Below, piece after piece: positions 26,376 to 35,500 of a stretch of DNA of 64,000 nt. Location of the stretch: NCBI GenBank assembly GCA_965223485.1, contig OZ244993.1, positions 2,914,001 through 2,978,000 on the forward strand. Direction: 5' to 3'. Each line of letters starts with the position of its first letter. Positions within the stretch are counted from its first letter, which is position 1. The stretch is from VXPQ01 sp965223485 (GTDB lineage Bacteria > Bacteroidota > Rhodothermia > Rhodothermales > VXPQ01). Under the pieces are notes generated by a model that was not told where the DNA came from, made no database searches, and saw only the letters and a list, made by a program, of their open reading frames with translations. The translations under genes and the position numbers were made by a program.

Positions 26376-27032
26376 CTATGCTGAAACCCTGCCGCGTTTC
26401 CGCGCCTGGACAATATCACTGGGCACGCCACGCGAGACGTACGGATTGTCCGGCACATAAAAGCGCCAGGGAAACCCGGCGCCGCGAGTGATACCGATGC
26501 GGCACGACGTCTCGACGGCGGGATGCCCTCCGGGGCCGGGGTCTCTCACATACAGGGGCGGCTTCGTAATGGAAATATTGTGCAATGCCCCGGCGATAGC
26601 AAAGGCCTGGGCCAGTTTTCCGGGACCGTTCGCAAGATCCATGTCCTTGCGCGCCGATGCCCGCCGCTCGTACATGGACGCAATACCCTCAAGTGGTTCC
26701 ACGGCGCGCAAAAGTACGCCTCCACCGATCCCTTCCCGCTCCGTCACCACATTCATCAGCCAGTGTACTCCATAGGTCAGGTATACGTACGCCGTCCCGG
26801 GCTTGCCGAACAGGTCGCGCCCGCGGCCTTCCGGCTTGAGCAACCCGGTTTCCCGGTCAAGAATACCCCATCCATGGAACGCAGGGTCGTCCTGCGTATA
26901 GGCCTCCGTTTCCACGATGCGGCCGGAGAGTTCGGTACCGTCGTCCAGCACGCGTACAAGATGCTTGCCGATCAAGTCACGCGCCACCTCAAGCGTGGGT
27001 CGATCGTAAAAATTTTCCGTCAATATGTGCAT
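26376..27032 (-). CDS. mpg: 3-methyladenine DNA glycosylase (Mpg/AAG family)
   Basis: 218 residues. The family core is complete: an N-terminal DLIGKHLVRVLDDG, the catalytic glutamate in RIVETEAYTQDDPAFH, RGRDLFGKPGTAYVYLTYG, and the lesion-binding ANGPGKLAQAFAI. It removes alkylated or deaminated purines to start base-excision repair. It is monofunctional by family. It is transcribed away from the DUF4097 gene with a shared ~236-base upstream region, and is followed downstream by alaS on the same strand. Confidence 0.94.
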   Translation of the reverse strand: MHILTENFYDRPTLEVARDLIGKHLVRVLDDGTELSGRIVETEAYTQDDPAFHGWGILDRETGLLKPEGRGRDLFGKPGTAYVYLTYGVHWLMNVVTEREGIGGGVLLRAVEPLEGIASMYERRASARKDMDLANGPGKLAQAFAIAGALHNISITKPPLYVRDPGPGGHPAVETSCRIGITRGAGFPWRFYVPDNPYVSRGVPSDIVQARKRGRVSA

Positions 27033-27268
27033 TCCTGATGTAACCTTACGACCGAACGTCCCGCAATCGGGGTATACGCCCCCGAATTTTCCAGCGAAAA
27101 AGCACTAAACCCCGGTGACAGAGGCCTTGCATCGTGCATACAGCGCAAACGATGCAGTACAACGGCGTATATCGGCGTATATCGCCCCCTCCAAACGTCT
27201 GCCCCCAAAATATAGGGCCTTTGTTATAGCGCGTTTCCCGACCCTCCCGTAACAAAGCACAGATTTCC

Positions 27269-28408
27269 ATGCACTCCGCACTCCGTATCGCAGGTATTGT
27301 CGCCGGCGCATTTCTGCTTCTTGCCGTCGCCGCAACCACTTTGTTCAACCGCACCGAATTCGTCCCTCGCACCGGCCCGGATAGCCCTGTTCGCCTTACT
27401 TCCCATACCGGCCCAAACAGCCAGGACAACATCGGCGACCGGGCCGAAGAGGAAATGGTCAACAAGACATTTTCCGTTCAGCCTGGAGAACAGTTGCTGG
27501 TGGATGTGATCCACAGCGACATCCATATCGAAAAAAGCGAGGGAGGCGAAGCGCGCATTCGCATCACGCTTGAGGGCAAAGAAATAAATGACCGGATACG
27601 CGACTTCTTCGAGTATCTGAACTTCGAGGTTGGACAAACGGACGGCAAACTTTTCGTGCGTACGGATCCCGAAGGCAACTGGAAGGGGTGGCGTATGCGC
27701 GCCGGCGTCCATGTGTATATTTCCGTGCCGGAGATGTTTGACGCCAAAATGGAGGTAGCCCATGGCGATGTGGATATTAATGCGCTGAAAGGCACGGTGG
27801 AGATAGACCTTGCCCATGGAGACATAGATGCCGGATCGCTAAGCGGCTCCTCGCTGTCCATGGACGTAGCGCACGGTGACGTACAAACCGGGCAGTTGGG
27901 TAGCGAAAGCATCCGGTTGGCCTTGCAGCATGGCGATCTGTCCGCGAATCGCATCGACGCGACAGATGTCGAGGTGGCTACAGCGCACGGCGATCTCGAC
28001 ATAGATTACGTGACCGCAAAAACCATCCGCATCCATACGTCACACGGCGATGTGGCCATGGATGACGTTACCGCCGAGGAAATCAATGTAGAAGCGGCCC
28101 ACGGGGACATTGATGTAGATGAACTGGACGGCTATCCACGCATGGAAATCCGGCATGGAGACATCAGCCTGCATTTTCTCCAGGCGGTCGGCGGCGAATT
28201 CAGCGCCGCACACGGGGATATCGACTTGTCCGCTCCGGCTCGCGCAGCGCTTGATGTCGATTTCAAGGCCGCCGATGTCTCCATGGACAATGCCTTCCAA
28301 TTCGAGGGAATGCGCAAGGAAAAAGAAGTGCAGGGGCGCGTGAATGGAGGCGGCCCCGAACTGTATGCCCATGCATCGCATGGAGAGGTTGCGCTCCGGA
28401 CAAGGTAG
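27269..28408 (+). CDS. DUF4097-type beta-ladder protein with HGD repeats
   Basis: 379 residues. An N-terminal signal anchor (IAGIVAGAFLLLAVAATTLF) is followed by a spacer and an N-terminal strand-rich part (TFSVQPGEQLLVDVIHSDIH). From about residue 163 to the end, ten repeats of 18-23 residues each carry H-G-(D/E)-hydrophobic: VAHGDVDI, LAHGDIDA, VAHGDVQT, LQHGDLSA, TAHGDLDI, TSHGDVAM, AAHGDIDV, IRHGDISL, AAHGDIDL, ASHGEVAL. The pattern predicts a right-handed beta-ladder with stacked His and Asp. DUF4097 proteins are common in Bacteroidetes and their function is unknown. It converges on the thioesterase. Confidence 0.8.
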   Translation: MHSALRIAGIVAGAFLLLAVAATTLFNRTEFVPRTGPDSPVRLTSHTGPNSQDNIGDRAEEEMVNKTFSVQPGEQLLVDVIHSDIHIEKSEGGEARIRITLEGKEINDRIRDFFEYLNFEVGQTDGKLFVRTDPEGNWKGWRMRAGVHVYISVPEMFDAKMEVAHGDVDINALKGTVEIDLAHGDIDAGSLSGSSLSMDVAHGDVQTGQLGSESIRLALQHGDLSANRIDATDVEVATAHGDLDIDYVTAKTIRIHTSHGDVAMDDVTAEEINVEAAHGDIDVDELDGYPRMEIRHGDISLHFLQAVGGEFSAAHGDIDLSAPARAALDVDFKAADVSMDNAFQFEGMRKEKEVQGRVNGGGPELYAHASHGEVALRTR

Positions 28409-28460
28409 ACGAAGCACACGCACCGGCTTACAGAAAAGCAGGTTCCGGCAATGGGCACCG

Positions 28461-28934
28461 TCAGGAATGCTGCTCCGGCAGCGCAAGGACGATTATCGTC
28501 AGGCGGCTCACTCCGACAAGGGCGCCGGCGGCGTTTTCGATGCGAATCTCCCAGACATGGGTGGTTCGTCCTATGTGCAAAGGCCGCGCCGTTCCCGTGA
28601 CTTCGCCGGGGGCGACAACTCGCCGGATATGGTTTACGGAGATATCGAGTCCCAGGCAACGCTTCCTGGACCGATCCACGCACAGGTGGGCCGCCACGCT
28701 CCCCAGCGTTTCCGCAAAGGCGGCGGATGCGCCTCCATGCATGATGCCTTGCGGCTGCATGGTGCGTTCGTCTACGGGCATCGTGCCGCGCAAGAAATCA
28801 GGGCCGATTTCCGTATACGCGATACCAAGATGCGCGGCCAACGTACCGGCAGTCATTTCGGAGAGCGCATCCAGATCAGGCTTGCCGAACCAGATGGGCG
28901 CTACAGCATGCGCCTGTGAGGATTGTTTACTCAT
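28461..28934 (-). CDS. Hotdog-fold thioesterase (MenI/YdiI-like)
   Basis: 157 residues from ATG 28934 (MSKQSSQAHAVAPIWFGKPD). The core is highly like YdiI/MenI: MPVDERTMQPQGIMHGGASA with the catalytic Glu following in FAETLGSVA, then LGLDISVNHIRRVVAPGEVT and HVWEIRIENAAGALV. These enzymes hydrolyse aromatic acyl-CoA esters, in the menaquinone route 1,4-dihydroxy-2-naphthoyl-CoA. The menaquinone role is inference, because no men genes are visible. Longer upstream starts would run into the broken tRNA region and were not used. Confidence 0.88.
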   Translation of the reverse strand: MSKQSSQAHAVAPIWFGKPDLDALSEMTAGTLAAHLGIAYTEIGPDFLRGTMPVDERTMQPQGIMHGGASAAFAETLGSVAAHLCVDRSRKRCLGLDISVNHIRRVVAPGEVTGTARPLHIGRTTHVWEIRIENAAGALVGVSRLTIIVLALPEQHS

Positions 28935-29047
28935 CGTTTCCGTGCCGTCGAAATCTGTGCCGGGACATGGCGGACGACGAACAAAAACGCTGCCGAGGCC
29001 CGAGCCCAGTCGGCTCAGGCACACGGACAGCACACATCAAGGATTGA

Positions 29048-29084
29048 ATGTCAGGAAGGCGCTCTACCGCTGAGTTACTTCCGC
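29048..29084 (-). pseudogene. 5' half of a tRNA (Val-GAC-like), ends in the anticodon loop
   Basis: Read on the minus strand from 29084: acceptor GCGGAAG, TA, D arm ACTC-AGCGGTA-GAGC, then anticodon-stem CCTTC and loop CTGACAT, giving anticodon GAC (valine). The next bases (TCAATC) do not complete the stem, and no T arm follows. It is a half gene with a normal 5' end. Its missing half lies upstream on the same strand at 29108-29145. Confidence 0.75.
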
Positions 29085-29107
29085 ATGAAGCCTTGCGGCA
29101 ACGATAT

Positions 29108-29145
29108 GGTGCGGAAGACGGGATTCGAACCCGCGGCCTCCTTTC
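29108..29145 (-). pseudogene. 3' half of a tRNA with encoded CCA, fused behind tRNA-Gly
   Basis: On the minus strand from 29145: GAAAGG (3' anticodon-stem strand), AGGCC variable loop, T arm GCGGG-TTCGAAT-CCCGT, acceptor CTTCCGC, then ACCA. The acceptor pairs fully with GCGGAAG of the 5' half at 29078-29084, and GAAAGG nearly pairs with its CCTTC. It begins directly after the CCA of tRNA-Gly, with no spacer. Confidence 0.75.
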
Positions 29146-29221
29146 TGGAGCGGAAGACGGGATTCGAACCCGCGACCTTTTGCATGGCAAGCAAATGCTC
29201 TACCAACTGAGCTACTTCCGC
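29146..29221 (-). tRNA. tRNA-Gly (GCC)
   Basis: A 76-nt complete tRNA including encoded TCCA. The acceptor is GCGGAAG/CTTCCGC, the D arm is GCTCAGTTGGTAGAGC, the anticodon arm is TTTGC-TTGCCAT-GCAAA (anticodon GCC), the variable loop is AGGTC, and the T arm is GCGGGTTCGAATCCCGT. The last 38 bases are almost identical to the separate 3' half at 29108-29145. Confidence 0.95.
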
Positions 29222-29433
29222 ATATGCACCATATCAGGTACACCGATCGCTCCGGAAAACGAAGCGGCGTATGCAAACGTAACGTGCGTATCCATGTTCC
29301 CCGTAACGACAGGGCGCGGCGAAGGAAACGCTACGAAAAAGACGATAGGAAGGGGATTAGACACAAAAGGCGTCGAACAAAATTTACTAATGGTGAATTT
29401 TTAGCCCCTTACTCTCCAATGTCGAGGGTTATA

Positions 29434-29458
29434 CCCAGTGATGGCGAGCATCACCGGG
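29434..29458 (-). terminator. Hairpin 50 bases after the second giant gene
   Basis: A 10-bp inverted repeat (CCCGGTGATG / CATCACTGGG with one G-T pair) and a 5-base loop lie just past the stop codon of the giant gene. There is no T-run, so intrinsic termination is uncertain. The remaining bases from 29222 to 29509 show no gene that I can support. Confidence 0.4.
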
Positions 29459-29509
29459 ATACACAGCGCCCGCCGCATACGTTACCCCGCGCATCCCATG
29501 TCAGGCTTC

Positions 29510-32500
29510 TCAGGGTTTTTCGGCGATGGCGGCGCTTGTCGGCGTTTGCGCCTTGTCCTGTGCGGCCCCTATGTCTCTTCCCGGCGCATTCCACTCAACG
29601 GATGTGGGCTCGGGTACTCGACTCGATCCCCAAGGCGCAAATCGTAAAAACACCACCTCTTCCTCAGGCATACGAGCCAGCGGCACGCGTACGCGGCTGC
29701 GCGTGTACACCAGCGTCTCGCGACGACCCAGCTCGCGGCCCTGCCCGTCGTACGCCACCACCTCGCCCGCAAAAGGACGATCCTGCGTCTCCAGCAAAAA
29801 CGTCGCCGACATGGAAACCCCATACGACAACGACAACAGCGTCGCGCGTAGCTGAGACGCCTCCCCGTCAGGTACGTACACCCCCGGAACGCGCATCGTC
29901 ACACGAGCCGTCCTCTCTCCCGTAACCTCCTCGGGCATACGGTCCGAACGAACATACTGACGAGGCGAGGACACCACATCGAAGAATGCCGCGCACCCAC
30001 GCTCATCCATATCCGACAACGCACCCTCCTTCACCCCATACCGGACCAGACCCTTCTCACCAGGCTGCAATACCACAACCGCCGGATGTATGTCCACCAC
30101 CTGGGACAAATCGCCCAGATGCGATCCCGATGCATCCTCTACTACTACCTCCCGGCCGTCCCTTGTCGCCTCCGTATACCCGAAACGGGCCGACACCGAT
30201 ACCTCCAATGGCACCAGCGACGGGTTCGACAACTCGAACACGCCGTGAGGCTTCCCTTCCGTCAAAAACGCAACGTCGGGATAGATGCTCAGGTTCTGCT
30301 CCTCCGTCAAGCCCGCAGCAAGCTCACGTGATGTGCTGAAGCGAACCCCTCCGGGGCCTATCGTGATCACACGCTGCGAAGGAACGACCGTCACTTCGAC
30401 CTCCACCGAGTGCGTCTCTTCGCGCTCGCCCGAACGAAGAACCACGTCCATAGCGCCCGCATACCGCCCCGAAGGCGCGTCCGTAAGGTCCAGCTCGCCT
30501 CCGAAGCGAAGAAGGCGGCAGGCGCCCTCCGTAAGCGTCGCCTCCGTATACAGCCCGCCTATCGCCTGAGAAGAAAGCTGCTCGCACGACTCCGCATACG
30601 ACCAGGAAGGAGAAAGAACGAGCGAAGACGGCCCGGCAGCGTCCTCGCGCTTCAGAAGAACCGGAGAGATAACCTCTATGGAAAGATCCATCTCCCCGTT
30701 CTCGTCGAACGATGCGCCGCCGCCCGGCGAAAGCGTCATGCGCCCCGCATGGTACGGACCCGATACGCGCGTCGATATGCCATCGGTCAGCGGATCAAGC
30801 GACGCCTCGGTCTGTGACGACTGCACCCCGAAACGCAAGGACGATGCGCTTACCGTTACGCCAAGAGCCGACGGATCGGAAGGCGCCCGCGAGGAAGACT
30901 CCGCTACGGCAGGCAAAGGATCGGCGGGAGGCTCTTCTGCGGGAGGCGAAACAGGATCCGGGGCAGGCGTCCGTATCCTGTCGAGCACCGTTACGGTCAC
31001 CTCAGCCTTCGCATCTTCTGCATTCTCCGCACTGACCGTAAGCAGGTACTCGTAGGTCTCGTCTTCTTCCACCTCTTCCGGTACGGCAAACACAGCAGAC
31101 GCGATGTCCACATTGCTCAAGAGCGCCGTATCCGGCGTATCGCCCCGAGCCGTCCACACGTACGTATACTGCGGGTCATCGCCCGGAGCCCCGGACGCCG
31201 AGCAGTCGAACGTGATGTCCGCAGATCCCTCGTACACCGAACCCGGGTCCGCGCACACGAGCGCAAGCGCACCCTTGTTCAGCACCGTCACCGTCACCTC
31301 CGCCTTCGCATCTTCCGCATTCTCCGCCGAGACGGTCAGCAGGTACTCGTACGTTTCGTCCTCTGCAACTTCATCCGGTACGTAGAACGTCGGAGAAGGT
31401 ATGTCCCCAGCACTCAATAGCGACGCGTCCGGCGTATCGCCCCGAGCCGTCCACGCGTACGTATACTGCGGGTCGTCGCCCGGAGCCCCCGACGCCGAGC
31501 AGTCGAACGCGATGTCTGCCGATCCCTCGTACACCGAACCGGGGTCTGCGCACACCACCGCAAGAGCGCCCTTGTTCAGAACCGTTACGGTAACGTCCTC
31601 TGTCACAAACTCCGCATTGTCGGCGCTTACCGTCAGCGTGTATTCGTACGTCTCGTCCTCGTCTACCTCATCCGGTACGTAGAACATCGGGGAGGAAACG
31701 TCCACAGCGCTGAGCAGCGACGTATCCGGCGTATCGCCCCGAGCCGTCCAGGCGTACGTATACTGCGGATCATCGCCCGGAGCCCCGGACGCCGAGCAGT
31801 CGAACGCGAAGTCTTCCGAACCCTCGTATACCGAACCCGGATCCGCGCACACGAGCGCAAGCGCCCCCTTATTCAGCACCGTCACCGAAACCTCCGCCGC
31901 AGCGGACTCCGCATTCTCCGCCGAGACGGTTAGCAGGTACTCGTAGGTCGTGGTCTCGTCCAACGCATCCGGCACGTGGAACGTCGGAGAAGGTATGTCC
32001 GCCCCGCTAAGCAGATCCGTATTTGTCGTAGAGCCCCGTCCCGTCCAGACGTACGTATACTGCGGGTCGTCGCCCGGAGCCCCGGACGCCGAGCAGTCGA
32101 ACGCGAAGTCTTCCGAGCCTTCGTATACCGAACCCGGATCCGCGCACGCGAGCGCAAGCGCACCCTTGTTCAGCACCGTCACGGTCACCTCTGCCGTAGC
32201 GTCCTCCGCGTTGTCGGCGCTCGCCGTAAGCAGGTACTCGTACGTCTCGTCCTCGTCTACCTCCTCCGGTACGTAGAACATCGGGGAGGAAACGTCCACA
32301 GCGCTGAGCAGCGCCGTATCCGTCGTACTCCCCCGTCCCGTCCAGACGTATGCGTACTCGGAGCCCGCGGGAGCGCCCGACGCTGCACAATCCAAAGCAA
32401 AGTCCTCCGACTCCTCATACACCGGAGAAGGCGTCGCGCACGCAACCTCCAATGTCTTCTTGTTCAGTACTTTCACTGTAACGTCGGCGCTGCCGGGATC

Positions 32501-35500
32501 CGCATTCTCCGCCGAAACGGTTAGCCTGTACTCGTACGTCTCGTCCCCTGCCACTTCATCAGGCACGTAGAACGTCGGCGAGGCGATGTCCGCGGCGCCA
32601 AGCAGATCCGTATTCGTCGTAGAGCCCCTGGCCGTCCACTCGTACGCGTAGGCGGAACCCGCAGGAGCCCCCGACACCGAACAGTCGAACGCAATGTCCG
32701 CAGACCCCTCGTACACCGAACCCGGATCCGCGCACGCGAGCGCAAGCGCACCCCGGTTCAAAACCGTCACGGTCACCTCTGCCGTAGCATCCTCCGCATT
32801 CTCCGCCGAAACGGTTAGCCTGTACTCGTACGTCTCGTCCCCTGCCACTTCATCAGGCACGTAGAACGTCGGCGAGGCGATGTCCGCGGCGCTCAATAGC
32901 GCCGTATCCGTCGTACTCCCCCGTCCCGTCCACTCGTACGTGTACTCGGAACCCGCCGGAGCACCGGACGCCGCGCAATCCAGAGCGAAATCCTCCGATC
33001 CCTCGTACACCGAACCCGGATCCGCGCATATAACGGCAAGCGCACCCCGGTTCAGCACCGTCACCGTCACCTCCGCCCTCGCATCTTCTGCGTTCTCCGC
33101 ACGCGCCGTCAACAGGTACTCGTACGTTTCGTCCTCATCTACTTCCTCCGGCACGTCGAATGTCGGGGCGGGGCCATCCACGCCGCTGATTAGAAGGTCC
33201 GTGTTTGCCGTACTCCCCCGGACCGTCCAGGCGTACTCGTAGGCAGAACCTGCCGGAGCGCCCGAAACCGCGCAATCCAGAGCGAAATCCTCCGATCCCT
33301 CGTATACCGAACCCGGATCCGCGCACGCGAGCGCAAGAGCGCCCTTGTTCAACACCGTTACCGTAACCTCGGCCACAGCGTCTATCGCATTCTCCGCCGA
33401 GACGGTCAGCAGGTACTCGTAGGTCTCGTCCTCGTCCACCTCCTCCGGTACGGCAAACACAGCAGACGCGATGTCCACGCTGCTCAAGAGCGCCGTATCC
33501 GGCGTATCGCCCTGCGCCGCCCATGTATAATTGTAGGTAGAACCCGCAGGAGCGCCCGATGCAGCACAGTCGAACGCGATGTCCGCAGACCCCTCGTACA
33601 CCGAACCCGGGTCCGCGCACACAACCGCAAGAGCGCCCTTGTTCAACACCGTTACCGTAACCTCGGCCGCAGCATCTTCCGCATTCTCAGCACGCGCCGT
33701 CAACAGGTACTCGTACGTCGTCGTCTCGTCCAACGCATCCGGCACATAGAACGTCGGTGACGCTATATCCACCCCGCTAAGAAGGCCCTGCGGCGTATCG
33801 CCGCGCGTCGTCCATGCGTACGTGTAGCCGGGATTAGACCCCGGCGCACCGGATGCCGAGCAGTCGAACGCAAAGTCTTCCGAGCCTTCGTACACCGAAC
33901 CCGGATCCGCGCACGCGAGCGCAAGCGCACCCCGGTTCAGGACCGTCACCGTCACCTCCGCCTTCGCATCTTCCGCATTCTCCGCAGAGACCGTCAACAG
34001 GTACTCGTACGTCGTCGTCTCGTCCAACGCATCCGGCACATAGAACGTCGGTGACGCTATATCCACCCCGCTAAGAAGGCCCTGCGGCGTATCGCCGCGC
34101 GTCGTCCATGCGTACGTGTAGCCGGGATTAGACCCCGGCGCACCGGATGCTGAACAATCGAAAAGCACATGCTCCGATCCCTCGTACACAGAACCGGGAT
34201 CCGTGCACACAAGCGCAAGTGCGCCCCGGTTCAGGACCGTCACCGTCACCTCCGCCTTCGCATCTTCCGCATTCTCCGCAGAGACCGTCAACAGGTACTC
34301 GTACGTCGTCGTCTCGTCCAACGCATCCGGCACCGCGAATGTCGGGGTGGGACCGTCCGCGCCGCTCGTCAACAGGCTCGTATCCGTCGTACTGCCCCGC
34401 CCCGCCCACGAATACGTAGCGCCGGTCGGCTCGTTCTCCACAGAACAGTCCAGTTCAAAATCGGCCGCGTCCTCGTATACCTTGGAATCATTGCAGGTGA
34501 TAACCGGAGCAGGCGGACCCGTGTCCCGCACCGTTACCGTAACTGTCGTCCTCCTAAACGATATACAGAAACATGGAGGGATTAGACTAAAAAGCAAGGG
34601 GTCCGGCCCTGCAAGCACCGTGTACGTCCAGGTCGTATTCCGGTCTACATCGTCCGGCACATCGAACGTGGGCGTACCGCTATCGGTATTCGTAAGACGA
34701 CCGGTTGAACGCCACGACCATTCCCACCCGGATAGAGGACCCCATGGAGGCCCCAAAAGGGATGCGGTACACGACAATGTGATGTCGTCCGCACCCTCTT
34801 CCACCTCGTACGGATTGTCCGTACAGGTAACCGCGGTCGCAGTTCTGTGCCACACTCTCACCCTAACATCCTCGGTGACATTATGAATTGCCGAAGCCGA
34901 CAGCGTGACCGTGTATTTGTAGTCCTTACTCCCACTGCCTATCTCCATCGGTACATTGAACGTCGGTTTCAAAATAGTTGTACTGCTCAAGTCGTCCGTA
35001 TCCGTCGTACCGCCCCGAGGCGCCCACGAATACGTGGCATCCGCCGGCTCGTTCGCCACCCTACAATTCAATTTGATATCCCTCCCTCCCTCGGGCACCT
35101 CGCTATTTGCGCATGTCAAGACAGGCACATTCCCCTTGACCGCCAGCGCCGAAGCGTCCGCCGCAGCCTGCGTCCCTTCTTCTTCTGCGGCGGCGACCGC
35201 CACCGTCACAATCACCCTTCGCCTTGCCATGCGAGGCACGCCCGAAGCCTGCGACGTCATGCTCGCTATGTAATGGTACTCCTCGCCCGCGCTGCCCGCA
35301 GGAGCCGTAAACAACGCAGACGACATATCCGTCGCATCCAGAAGCGACGTGCTCGCGCCCCATAGACCCTCCCACTCCCACAATATCGACGCCCCGTCCT
35401 CGTCGTAGTCCATACGATGCGACAACGGATCCGCCCCCTCGCAATCGAGCGCGATCGTCTCGCCCTCCTCAACCGCTACCTCCAGCGGACAATACACGCT

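Noticed and set aside
29048..29221. Two-piece (permuted) tmRNA
   Set aside because: The pieces are tRNA-sized with a normal anticodon arm; no tag-peptide ORF or Ala-type acceptor (G3-U70) is present.
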